Shown here: one piece after another, positions 1 through 8,326 of the stretch | Layout of the letters: each line of letters begins with the position of its first letter | Numbering within the stretch: the first letter of the stretch is position 1 | Source of the DNA: Marinomonas algicola | GTDB taxonomy: Bacteria; Pseudomonadota; Gammaproteobacteria; Pseudomonadales; Marinomonadaceae | Length of the DNA: 64,000 nt | Direction of reading: 5' to 3' | NCBI RefSeq assembly: GCF_014805825.1 | Contig: NZ_CP061941.1 | Location: 3,348,001-3,412,000 of the forward strand | Notes under the pieces: model-generated | The model's database searches: none | Told to the model about the DNA's origin: nothing | The model's input: the letters and a program-made list of their open reading frames with translations, nothing else | Made by a program: the position numbers and the translations under genes

Positions 1-1475
1 GGCAGAAATTAAGAGCGCTAATGCTGGTTTCACCTTTATTACTATTCGTTGCATTAACATTTATTGCCCCCATTGCTGATATGCTCTATCGTTCTGTTGA
101 TAATCGTATTGTCATGGAGACACTTCCTAGAACGGTTACTACCTTAACGGATTGGCAAGAAAGCGCAGGAAAAATACCTGGAGAGGAAACTTTTGACGCC
201 TTATATTTTGATCTGTTTTTTGCCGCCGAGTATAAGATTCATACTCGGTTAGGTTCCCGCTTAAATTACCAACAAACAGGAATATCCTCACTATTTCGCA
301 AAACTGGCCGCCGCGTAGGTCGTTTCGATACGGATGAAATTACGGATCAATTTATTAACTTAAACCTTCAATGGAAACAATCTGAGTTCTGGGTTGCATT
401 AAGCCAAACCTCTGACTTCACTAAAAAGCTGCCATTGACAGCCTCTATTTGGACAGATTGGAAACAGCTGCTTATTCATGATGAAAAAGATGTTTCAAAA
501 GAAAAACCAGAAGATGTACTTTATTACGCACTGTATTTAGATTTAATAAAGGCTGGGAATGAAAACCTTAGAGCCGACTTCTCTTGGTGGTCACAAACAG
601 TGGCCGCCGCCAAAGGTTTCGAATCCATAAATATGATTGAACAATTCCAATCGGCAGACAAGGACTGGACTTCAAATGAAGTATGGGGGGCTATAAAACG
701 CTTTTCCCCTGCCATAACAGATGGTTATTTCCTCAATGCATTAGACATGAAAAAAACCATCGATGGTGCTGAAGCAAAACCAGAAAATGTACAAATTTAT
801 AAGCTACTTTTTGTTCGAACGTTAGTGATGTCTATGGTCATTATGATCTCTTGTATCTTACTGGCTTATCCTTTGGCATATTTGCTGTGCAACTTATCCA
901 TGCGCAAAGCCAACTTAATTTTAATATTAGTCTTATTGCCGTTTTGGACATCATTATTAGTACGCACATCAGCATGGAAGGTTTTATTACAGCAACAGGG
1001 CGTCATTAACGATTTATTAATTTGGATGAATTTCATTGATGAAGCAAACCGATTAGTAATGATAAATAATCAGGTGGGTACTATCATTGCTATGACGCAT
1101 ATCTTGTTACCCTTCATGATACTGCCTATGTATTCAGTAATGAGAACCATTCCCCCGAGTTATGTTCGTGCAGCAAAATCCCTTGGTGCGACAAACTGGA
1201 CAGCATTCTGGCGAGTATACTTTCCGCAGTCTGTACCAGGAATCGGTGCTGGGTCTATTCTAGTATTCATCATGGCGATTGGTTACTACATTACACCGGC
1301 AATTGTTGGTGGCACCTCAGGCATTATGATTTCCAATCGAATTGCTTACCATATTTCAAGCTCCCTTAACTGGGGATTGGCTTCTGCATTGGGTGCAATT
1401 TTATTGATTGTTGTGATGGTTCTATACTGGCTTTATGACAAATACGTCGGCATTGATAACTTAAAATTAGGATAA
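1..1475 (+). CDS. ABC transporter permease, PotB type, 5'-partial, with large periplasmic insert
   Basis: Inner-membrane permease subunit of a binding-protein-dependent ABC importer of the PotB class, whose usual substrates are polyamines or related small molecules. The frame stays open to the window edge (it reads QKLRAL before the ATG at 21), so the true start is upstream. A first membrane segment lies at about residues 1-20 counted from that ATG. A hydrophilic stretch of about 240 residues follows, then the permease domain from about residue 265. The EAA loop, which contacts the ATPase, is at about 384-403 (AAKSLGATNWTAFWRV). Ordinary PotB proteins are near 285 residues, so the insert is unusual. 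The stop lies 5 bp before the next permease, so the two are co-transcribed. The ATPase and binding protein must be upstream. Substrate unknown. Confidence 0.88.
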   Translation, partial: QKLRALMLVSPLLLFVALTFIAPIADMLYRSVDNRIVMETLPRTVTTLTDWQESAGKIPGEETFDALYFDLFFAAEYKIHTRLGSRLNYQQTGISSLFRKTGRRVGRFDTDEITDQFINLNLQWKQSEFWVALSQTSDFTKKLPLTASIWTDWKQLLIHDEKDVSKEKPEDVLYYALYLDLIKAGNENLRADFSWWSQTVAAAKGFESINMIEQFQSADKDWTSNEVWGAIKRFSPAITDGYFLNALDMKKTIDGAEAKPENVQIYKLLFVRTLVMSMVIMISCILLAYPLAYLLCNLSMRKANLILILVLLPFWTSLLVRTSAWKVLLQQQGVINDLLIWMNFIDEANRLVMINNQVGTIIAMTHILLPFMILPMYSVMRTIPPSYVRAAKSLGATNWTAFWRVYFPQSVPGIGAGSILVFIMAIGYYITPAIVGGTSGIMISNRIAYHISSSLNWGLASALGAILLIVVMVLYWLYDKYVGIDNLKLG

Positions 1476-1480
1476 TCATT

Positions 1481-2335
1481 ATGAAAACACTACCGTCCTA
1501 CGCCTCTACAAGGGAACGACTTTGGTACTATGGCTTTCGTGTGATTTGTGGGTTCATACTATTTTTTTTGGTAGCCCCTATCATGGTCATTATCCCGTTA
1601 TCGTTCAACGCTCAAGATTTTTTTACCTTTACCAAGGAAATGTTGGCGTTTGAGCCTTCGGGGTATTCACTCAAGCACTATGAAGACTTTTTTACCAACA
1701 GTGATTGGACAAATGCAATATGGAATTCGGTTCGTATTGCGCCCATGGCAACACTCTTATCCGTCGGTTTGGGGACGCTAGCGGCCATTGGGCTAAGTCA
1801 ACCACATGTTCCATTTAAGCGCTTAATAATGGCAATTCTCATCTCACCAATGATTGTGCCTCTGGTAATTTCAGCCGCTGGAATGTACTTCTTTTTTAGC
1901 CGTATCGGTTTACAAGGAACATACTGGGGGGTTGTGTTGGCGCACGCCGTCTTAGGAATTCCATTTGTCATTATTACAGTGACGGCAACATTAGTTGGTT
2001 TTGACCACTCCTTAACAAGAGCGGCAGCTAGCCTAGGTGCAAATCCAGTTGTAACTTTTTGGAAGGTACAAATGCCCTTGATTCTGCCGGGCGTAATTTC
2101 TGGCGGTTTATTCGCATTTATCACCTCTTTTGATGAAGTAGTGGTCGTGCTATTTGTTGGTTCTTCAGCTCAAAAAACGCTGCCATGGCAAATGTTCATA
2201 GGTTTAAGGGAACAAATCAGTCCAACTATTTTAGCCGTAGCTACCATTTTAGTTGCGCTATCTATTTTGCTGTTAACCGTCGTAGAGTTGCTTCGTCGAC
2301 GCACAGAACGCTTAAGAGGCTTAACACCTGAGTGA
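1481..2335 (+). CDS. ABC transporter permease, PotC type
   Basis: Second permease of the same importer, 284 residues, the normal length for PotC. It shows six likely membrane segments and an EAA loop near residue 181 (AAASLGANPVVTFWKV), which couples to the ATPase. It lies 5 bp after the first permease and almost certainly forms a heterodimer with it. It is the last gene of the operon: the next gene (cbiG) converges on it from the other strand. The sequence does not fix the substrate; polyamines are the family's commonest, but putrescine, spermidine, thiamine and amino-acid variants share this fold. Confidence 0.9.
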   Translation: MKTLPSYASTRERLWYYGFRVICGFILFFLVAPIMVIIPLSFNAQDFFTFTKEMLAFEPSGYSLKHYEDFFTNSDWTNAIWNSVRIAPMATLLSVGLGTLAAIGLSQPHVPFKRLIMAILISPMIVPLVISAAGMYFFFSRIGLQGTYWGVVLAHAVLGIPFVIITVTATLVGFDHSLTRAAASLGANPVVTFWKVQMPLILPGVISGGLFAFITSFDEVVVVLFVGSSAQKTLPWQMFIGLREQISPTILAVATILVALSILLLTVVELLRRRTERLRGLTPE

Positions 2336-2538
2336 GCCTTATAAACGGCTATAATCCATGCTCTTAGAGGAATAAAGGTTACCAATATAACTAGGCCAAT
2401 CCTCTTAACATTAGATTTTGGCTTAGTCATAACCTATGCACTCGGCTGTTTAACCCATTTCTTTGTTAAACCTTTTATTCTGCCTGCGGCTGAACTCAAT
2501 TATTGACTTATGAATAGTCTAGGAGTGTATGCTTTAAG
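2336..2538. other. Convergent intergenic region, no gene assigned
   Basis: About 200 bp between the stops of the PotC-type permease and cbiG. It contains a stretch (2348-2506, plus strand) open for about 50 codons and rich in hydrophobic residues (for example LDFGLVITYALG), but without an ATG, GTG or TTG in a usable place. No clear terminator hairpin was found. I treat it as non-coding or as the remains of a gene. Confidence 0.4.
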
Positions 2539-3306
2539 CTATCGAGTAGCAGAAAAACTCCGTGCAATGGCACAAGTTGCTTTTGAGTTTTTCTGTTTTT
2601 TTACTATTAATTCTGGTGTTGTACCCAGCCTCTGCTGAGCACCATATAACGCCGCCGATTCCGCCACGCCATAAACCCCGACCACACTAAAGACATAATC
2701 AGAGCGACTACTAAGCAAATGCTCTACCTCTCTTAAAGAAAAAGTATCCCAGGTTATAAAGGTTTTTTGAAATTTTTCAGACAAGCGAATTAAATTCACC
2801 TCGTCCGCTTTAATCGAAATGCTGTGGATACTGTCAATTTGATCGATCGTTAAATTAGCCTTGGATAAACAGTCTAAAAGCAAGGTTTCTAAATGCTCTA
2901 ATGGGCAATTACGCTCGCACCCCATACCAATCGTATAAACGGGCTGAACATAAGATTTTGCTGTCGTAATCACGCAGTAGGCGGAGAGTTTACCGCTGAG
3001 TTCTTTCGCCCAATTATTAGCGCCTCCCTCATGACCAGATAGTAATGGAATAACAAACTGTCCTTGTTCGTCCATTACCAATACCGGTGGGTCTTGAAAT
3101 TTATTCTGTAAAACAGCCGCCAGTGTACGAACAACAATGCCAGTAGCACAGATGAAGATGAGTTTATCACCTTTTAAAAATGCGTCTTGTACTTGTTGTT
3201 TAAAAGGCTGAGGTTTAAACCATACGTAACCATCAACAAGCTTTTCATCAACGAGTTTATTTGCAAGCATTAAACCCGGCTCTGTTAGAGCAATAATTCG
3301 AATCAT
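2539..3306 (-). CDS. cbiG: Cobalt-precorrin-5A hydrolase CbiG
   Basis: CbiG opens the delta-lactone of cobalt-precorrin-5A and releases the C-20 carbon as acetaldehyde, the ring-contraction step of the anaerobic cobalamin route. The 255-residue protein has the N-terminal CbiG domain (FICATGIVVRTLA near residue 51, LLSGHEGGANNWA near 88) and the C-terminal domain (GMGCERNCP near 127, GVYGVAESAAL near 218). The start is the ATG at 3306. It is the last gene of the minus-strand cob operon, 68 bp after cobI. CbiG marks an oxygen-independent pathway, although several neighbours carry Cob names because the families are shared by both routes. Confidence 0.9.
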   Translation of the reverse strand: MIRIIALTEPGLMLANKLVDEKLVDGYVWFKPQPFKQQVQDAFLKGDKLIFICATGIVVRTLAAVLQNKFQDPPVLVMDEQGQFVIPLLSGHEGGANNWAKELSGKLSAYCVITTAKSYVQPVYTIGMGCERNCPLEHLETLLLDCLSKANLTIDQIDSIHSISIKADEVNLIRLSEKFQKTFITWDTFSLREVEHLLSSRSDYVFSVVGVYGVAESAALYGAQQRLGTTPELIVKKQKNSKATCAIARSFSATR

Positions 3307-3374
3307 ACCCGTCTACTTAGCCTAGTGAATAAGCGTCGTTATTCCATCTCAATCATTCGACTGAGCATTGAATT

Positions 3375-4244
3375 TTACACGGCTTCCTCAATTCTTTTCT
3401 GCATCGTTTTAGTCACTACAAACAAAGAAAAATATGGACCGGCGTCATCGGCTAGCATACTAACGTCTTTGCAAACTAATTCATTTTCACGACCAATGTA
3501 TTCAAGGTATTGGGCCTCTTTAATACGACCTGTTGCGTGCAATAACGATAAGATACGTGATCGCTCACGACCTGCTTTCATAATAACCACGGAATCATGT
3601 TGCTTTAACGCTTGTTGAATTTGCTCGTCAGAATGTCGACCACTCACAACAGAAAAAGACTCTTTTAGCATGGTAAGAGGGCGCTTTAATGCGGATGCGG
3701 CGGCATGAATAGAAGACACGCCTGGCACTACTTCACATTCATAAATGGCTTCTAGACGTTCCATTAAATAAGCAAAGGAGCCATAAAACAAAGGATCGCC
3801 TTCACATAAAAACACCACATCTTGGCCTTTATCAAGCACTTTTCGAATTGCGAAGGCACCGGCATCATAAGCAAGATTGGCCGCGTCCCGATCCATCGAC
3901 ATAGGCATTATAATACCAATATGTTCTTGGTCATGTTTTACGGATTCAAAAGCTTCTGTCGCAATCTCTTTTGCCTGAGAAGCCCCTTCCGAATTAGTCA
4001 AATAACTCACAACCATGGTCGATTGAATATATTTTAACGCTTTTAAGGTAATAAGTTCAGGGTCACCAGGACCGACTCCAACACCAATAAAACGGCCCTT
4101 GGGGGTCTGCTTTTTATCAACATTCCCAATTGAATCTGATAGCGGCCAATCCAATTTAGTCTTTTCTATTTGGTCGATACCTAAACTGGCTTGTAAAGAA
4201 GCTATATCAGCTTGACTTAACTCAGATAAACACAACTCTGGCAC
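3375..4244 (-). CDS. cobI: Precorrin-2 C(20)-methyltransferase CobI/CbiL
   Basis: SAM-dependent methyltransferase that adds the C-20 methyl group to precorrin-2 or its cobalt form. The SAM-binding loop GVGVGPGDPELITLKAL is at 54-70 and the motif CEGDPLFYGSF at 148-157, both typical of this subfamily. The start is a GTG at 4244, with GGA about 8 bases upstream in the 9-bp gap after cobL. The methylase fold begins only at about residue 50, so the protein carries an extra N-terminal piece of about 48 residues that I do not recognise; an internal start would also be possible but lacks a convincing codon. The gene sits between cobL and cbiG in the cob operon. Confidence 0.88.
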   Translation of the reverse strand: MPELCLSELSQADIASLQASLGIDQIEKTKLDWPLSDSIGNVDKKQTPKGRFIGVGVGPGDPELITLKALKYIQSTMVVSYLTNSEGASQAKEIATEAFESVKHDQEHIGIIMPMSMDRDAANLAYDAGAFAIRKVLDKGQDVVFLCEGDPLFYGSFAYLMERLEAIYECEVVPGVSSIHAAASALKRPLTMLKESFSVVSGRHSDEQIQQALKQHDSVVIMKAGRERSRILSLLHATGRIKEAQYLEYIGRENELVCKDVSMLADDAGPYFSLFVVTKTMQKRIEEAV

Positions 4245-4253
4245 AAAAATTCC

Positions 4254-5600
4254 TTATCGTTTACTAAATTTAAAAAGGGTTACAGGAAGCGAAGGTCGGT
4301 AAACACAATGATTAGCAAGCGTTTCTTCTTTGGCTATAGACAACTGTACAGAGAGCGCGTCACCTTGCCATTCACTTTCGCTCGCTTGATAAGAACGTAT
4401 TCTTTGAGCAAAGTCCAATAAAATGCGTTTCGAGTTTTCCGTAACAGCCGTAGCAACCAATATTCCATTGGTCGGTAATCGTCTCCATGAAATAGTAAGA
4501 ACCTCACTTAGAACCCCATCACTGCCGCCAATAAAGACTTTATTTGGATCCGGCAACGCCACTAAGCCATCGGGTGCTCTTGCAGGAACAATGGTCATAT
4601 TCGATACACCAAAACGCTCTTTATTTGACTGTAAACAAGCTAACCGTTCTGTGTGATGTTCAATAGCATAAAGACACGCCGTGGTATTCCAATAACTAAT
4701 TTCAACAGCAACACCACCGCAACCAGCACCGATATCCCAAACCGTATCATTTACGTCAACTTGCAAATACGACAGAATCGCCACCCGCACGTCGCGTTTC
4801 GTAATCATGCCTTTACCTTGCACTTTATCGGTAATAAATTGATCGTCTTCGATACCAATTGAAGAGGGGAAAAAGCTCTGCTGAGACGACGTTTCTAAGA
4901 CAACAACATTTAGGGGAGAAAAATCCAGATTTTCTGGCTTTTGAGCGGCTGGTATTGATTCTTTTAAGGGCCAATCAACGAGTTCATTGATCGAAAAAGA
5001 TCGTATTCTTTGAGAATCGTAACCGAGGTTTTCACACACCGTTATTAACGACTGATCCAAACCTGCACCATGGCATTCTTGAGCAATAGCAAAAGGATTA
5101 CTTAGCGCATCCGTTAATATCACTAGGGTTCGATTCGGTTGTAAATAGCGCCTTATATTGAGTAACGGTCGCCCATGCAAGCTGATTACCGTCGTATCTT
5201 GCAATGATAAACCTAAAACATGACAAGCCACTTGTATACTGGATATAGCGGGGTAAAAGTGCAGTTGAGATAGGTTGAAACGCTGACGAAACCAACGCCC
5301 AATACCAAAATAAAGAGGGTCACCTGATGCCAATATAACTAAGCTTTGCACCCCCTCCTTAACTAAATCAGAGATGACCTGTAGAAGGTTTTTTAAGCTT
5401 GGCAATAAAGTAACTTGGGCGTCCGCCGTAAATCGAGCCACAGTTTCCAGCTGTCGTTCCGAACCTAATACACAATCCGCCTCTAATAGAGCCATTTGCG
5501 CTTTAGGGTCCAGTAGCGCTTCTTGATGCACACCTAAACCAAGAATGTGAATTTTTAGATTATGGCAGGCTAACCCTCTCTCTGTCATGATTGAAACCAT
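4254..5600 (-). CDS. cobL: Precorrin-6Y C5,15-methyltransferase (decarboxylating) CobL, CbiE-CbiT fusion
   Basis: Bifunctional enzyme that methylates the corrin ring at C-5 and C-15 and removes the acetate carboxyl at C-12. The 448 residues hold a CbiE domain (ASGDPLYFGIGR at 91-102) and, after about residue 255, a CbiT class-I methyltransferase with SAM loop WDIGAGCGGVAVE at 288-300. That is the usual fused CobL architecture. The ATG at 5600 overlaps the TAA of cobH by one base, so translation is probably coupled; a second in-frame ATG lies four codons downstream. Part of the cob operon. Confidence 0.93.
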   Translation of the reverse strand: MVSIMTERGLACHNLKIHILGLGVHQEALLDPKAQMALLEADCVLGSERQLETVARFTADAQVTLLPSLKNLLQVISDLVKEGVQSLVILASGDPLYFGIGRWFRQRFNLSQLHFYPAISSIQVACHVLGLSLQDTTVISLHGRPLLNIRRYLQPNRTLVILTDALSNPFAIAQECHGAGLDQSLITVCENLGYDSQRIRSFSINELVDWPLKESIPAAQKPENLDFSPLNVVVLETSSQQSFFPSSIGIEDDQFITDKVQGKGMITKRDVRVAILSYLQVDVNDTVWDIGAGCGGVAVEISYWNTTACLYAIEHHTERLACLQSNKERFGVSNMTIVPARAPDGLVALPDPNKVFIGGSDGVLSEVLTISWRRLPTNGILVATAVTENSKRILLDFAQRIRSYQASESEWQGDALSVQLSIAKEETLANHCVYRPSLPVTLFKFSKR

Positions 5601-6241
5601 TAATAGTATTCCCCAATATTACAACGCAATAAGGCGTTGCAAGTGGCCGACGTAACGGCACTGCCGCCCCAGCGTCCTAGCAAGGAAATACACTCAATGC
5701 CTAGGTCTTGATGCCGTTCCCATAGCGCCTCTTTCGACTCAGCCGCTCCCACAAAGCCAACAGGCATCCCAATTACTAACGCTGGTTTCGCCGAGCCTTG
5801 TTGAATCATTTCTAATAATCGAAATAACGCGGTTGGCGCATTACCAATAACCACGACACTGCCTTCTAAAGACGCTTGCCAGAGAGTCAAAGCCGCCATT
5901 GAGCGCGTTTCTCCTCTTCGCTTCGCCAGTGCAGGCGTTCTTGTATCATTGAGAAAACATAATGGTTCACGCTGAATCATACGCTTAGTGATGCCTTGTT
6001 TGACCATTTCAACATCGCATAGAATAGGGCAATTCTTTGCTAATGCGGCGCGTCCAGATTGACAGGCCTGTTGACTAAAACGCACCGCATCAACCACTTC
6101 TGGCAATCCCATACTGTGCACAATACGCAGGACCACTTGCTGTTCATCAAGGGAAAAATCCGATAATTTTGTCAATTCTCTAATTTGACGAAAGCTTTCT
6201 TTTTCAATAGTTTGAGGGTTCATTTCATAAGAAAAACTCAT
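5600..6241 (-). CDS. cobH: Precorrin-8X methylmutase CobH/CbiC
   Basis: Moves the methyl group from C-11 to C-12 to give hydrogenobyrinic or cobyrinic acid. The protein is 213 residues, normal for the family. The conserved histidine of the active site is H42 in the segment RIVHSMGLPE; the motifs GNAPTAL and GMPVGFVGAAESK are also characteristic. The ATG at 6241 overlaps the TGA of cobK by 4 bp (ATGA), and the stop overlaps the cobL start by 1 bp, so cobK, cobH and cobL are tightly coupled. Confidence 0.94.
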   Translation of the reverse strand: MSFSYEMNPQTIEKESFRQIRELTKLSDFSLDEQQVVLRIVHSMGLPEVVDAVRFSQQACQSGRAALAKNCPILCDVEMVKQGITKRMIQREPLCFLNDTRTPALAKRRGETRSMAALTLWQASLEGSVVVIGNAPTALFRLLEMIQQGSAKPALVIGMPVGFVGAAESKEALWERHQDLGIECISLLGRWGGSAVTSATCNALLRCNIGEYY

Positions 6242-7017
6242 TGCTGGCTGGCTCCTACTATGGGCTTTTTAGAGACACTAAAAGCCTCAATACAAGCGCA
6301 TACACAACTTTCGACATCATGAAATTCTCGCTCTGCAGGCAATAAAACCGGACGACGATGTAAATACACCGGCAACCCTTTATCTCGTGCAACGGCTAAT
6401 TTAGCGTAGGTTGAATCACCCCCGCTATTTTTACTAATAATAGCGTCAATATTATAGTGCTCAATTAACGACAATTCTTGCTGATAATTAAAGGGTCCTA
6501 TGGCTTTTAACCACGTCACGTTCCCCGGAATATCAAACTTTGGCGCTACCGCTGTACGCCAAAACATACGTTCTATATTCGCTAATTCAGCCCAATGCCA
6601 AAGTCGTTCGGAGTCAATTTGACCAGCACTTAACAGCGGTCTTTGGTGCCTTTTTAAAATATCTGATAGCTCAATATCACTTGCATACTCAGTCCAATTA
6701 TCCCCAGGTATCGCTTCCCACTTAGGACGATTTAAACGCCAGTACGGTATATTGCGTTCTTTGGCTACCAACACCGCTTTATTGCTCATATTTTGTGCAT
6801 AAGGGTGGGTGATATCCACAACCGCTTGCACATTATGCTTTTCTATGTAGTGAGATAAGCCTCCCCTTTTAGAGAATCCACCCACCAATAAAGAACAATC
6901 CACCTTTGGAACTCGAACCAATCCAGCTATACTGTAAATAACGTTCAACCCGGCTAGATGCAAGGCATCGGCTGTATAACGCGCATCGGCCGTACCGCCT
7001 AATAGTAAAATTTTCAT
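6238..7017 (-). CDS. cobK: Precorrin-6A reductase CobK/CbiJ
   Basis: NAD(P)H-dependent reductase of the corrin macrocycle. I start it at the ATG at 7017 (MKILLLGGTADAR), preceded by a GGGAA-like ribosome site; a TTG five codons earlier is possible but has no advantage. From this start the protein is 259 residues. The nucleotide-binding loop GGTADAR is at the N terminus, and SKNSGG followed by a C-terminal RRP segment fits the family. It heads the tightly overlapping cobK-cobH-cobL group and is separated from cbiD upstream by about 165 bp. Confidence 0.9.
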   Translation of the reverse strand: MKILLLGGTADARYTADALHLAGLNVIYSIAGLVRVPKVDCSLLVGGFSKRGGLSHYIEKHNVQAVVDITHPYAQNMSNKAVLVAKERNIPYWRLNRPKWEAIPGDNWTEYASDIELSDILKRHQRPLLSAGQIDSERLWHWAELANIERMFWRTAVAPKFDIPGNVTWLKAIGPFNYQQELSLIEHYNIDAIISKNSGGDSTYAKLAVARDKGLPVYLHRRPVLLPAEREFHDVESCVCACIEAFSVSKKPIVGASQQ

Positions 7018-7183
7018 CCAATTTTCCCGCAATACTTTAGCTGGTAAACACCCAAAAAATGTTTTAAACGGCCGCTTGAAATAACAACACGGCCAGCACG
7101 AACCACCCTATTTCTATTTAAATGACCAACAAAGCATTTTTACCTTCATTTCCTTTACTTTCTTAAGAGAGTAAAGCCTTTTC
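7018..7183 (-). other. Gap in the cob operon with a possible 30-codon leader frame
   Basis: This is the only large gap within the cob operon. On the minus strand a frame of 30 codons starts at a GTG (7106) and ends in a TGA (7016-7014) that overlaps the cobK ATG in an ATGA arrangement. The encoded peptide is basic (for example RAGRVVISSGRLKHFLG) and resembles nothing I know. There is no good ribosome site in front of the GTG. I saw no cobalamin riboswitch motif here. Confidence 0.25.
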
Positions 7184-8314
7184 TTAATGGGATTCACACC
7201 GATAATAACCGACAAAATTACCTTTTCTGTCGATAGCAAACACCTCAATTTCCATATTTAGTGGGATCCAACGACGAGCAAAAGAAGCGGCTCTTTTACA
7301 GATTGCATCCCCAAGTGGAATATTAGAAGCCAAACAAAACGCCAACGCTTCCGTGGAGGTGTTCGCCGTTCGGACTTTCGCAGCCAAACTCGTTTCCGCC
7401 CCCAATGCCATCGCAAGTTCGGCTAATGCATTTAAATCAATACTTGATGCCCGGCTATTAAGATCCATATTACCAGCCGCTAACTTAGTCATTTTGCCAA
7501 AACCGCCACAAAAGCTAATTTTGCTCAATTGCGGTTGCAAGTCTTCTACTTTTTTCACATGTTTTAGTACCGCACCAACAAAATCCCCCATTTCAATCAG
7601 GGCCATCTCCGCCAGTCCATAATGGGTTTGAATAGCCGTTTCACTGGCATTCCCCGTCGTCGCCGCAATATGCACAAGGCCATTTGCTCTGGCAACATCA
7701 ATACCTTGATGAATGGACGCAATATAAGCGGCACAAGAAAACGGCCTAACGATACCTGTCGTACCAAGAATGGATAGCCCACCCACAATTCCTAGACGAG
7801 GGTTCATCGTTTTCAAGGCCATTGTGTCACCGTTTTCAACACCAACAGCAACCAAGAACCCGCCTTTGTAGTGGTATTTCTTGGCAATAGATTCAAGGTG
7901 CTCTCGCATCATTTTTCTAGGGACAGGGTTGATTGCAGGCTCTCCAACCTCAAGCAACAAACCAGTTCGAGTAACAACCCCAACACCTTGAGCGGCCGAA
8001 AAATTCACTCCATCGCAGCCAGCCAAAGAAAGCTCAACAAAAATTCTGGCTCCATGAGTCACATCAGGATCATCGCCGGCGTCTTTAATAGTAGATGCCC
8101 TGACAATCACTCGATCACCAATGTCCTTTGTTTCTTGAACAGACTGAATATCCAATCGAACAATCGACCCTTTCGGTAAGAGCACCTCGACTTTTTGAAC
8201 AGCCTTCCCTGTGAACAACTGAGTCGCGGCCGCGACACAACAAGCTGTCGCACAACATCCTGTGGTCAACCCCGTTCGTAACGTTTTCGGAGTATTGCTG
8301 CTCTCAGGCCACAT
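7184..8314 (-). CDS. cbiD: Cobalt-precorrin-5B C(1)-methyltransferase CbiD
   Basis: SAM-dependent C-1 methylation in the anaerobic cobalamin pathway. The diagnostic N-terminal motif LRTGLTTGCCATACCVAAA lies at 12-30. The 376-residue length is normal. The ATG at 8314 is 12 bp after cobB. CbiD and CbiG together argue that this organism makes cobalamin by the cobalt-early route; no CobF or CobG is seen in the window. Confidence 0.93.
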   Translation of the reverse strand: MWPESSNTPKTLRTGLTTGCCATACCVAAATQLFTGKAVQKVEVLLPKGSIVRLDIQSVQETKDIGDRVIVRASTIKDAGDDPDVTHGARIFVELSLAGCDGVNFSAAQGVGVVTRTGLLLEVGEPAINPVPRKMMREHLESIAKKYHYKGGFLVAVGVENGDTMALKTMNPRLGIVGGLSILGTTGIVRPFSCAAYIASIHQGIDVARANGLVHIAATTGNASETAIQTHYGLAEMALIEMGDFVGAVLKHVKKVEDLQPQLSKISFCGGFGKMTKLAAGNMDLNSRASSIDLNALAELAMALGAETSLAAKVRTANTSTEALAFCLASNIPLGDAICKRAASFARRWIPLNMEIEVFAIDRKGNFVGYYRCESH

Positions 8315-8326
8315 AATAAACCATGA

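Noticed and set aside
1798..2124. 108-codon minus-strand frame inside the PotC-type permease
   Set aside because: Antisense shadow of a well-supported membrane protein gene.
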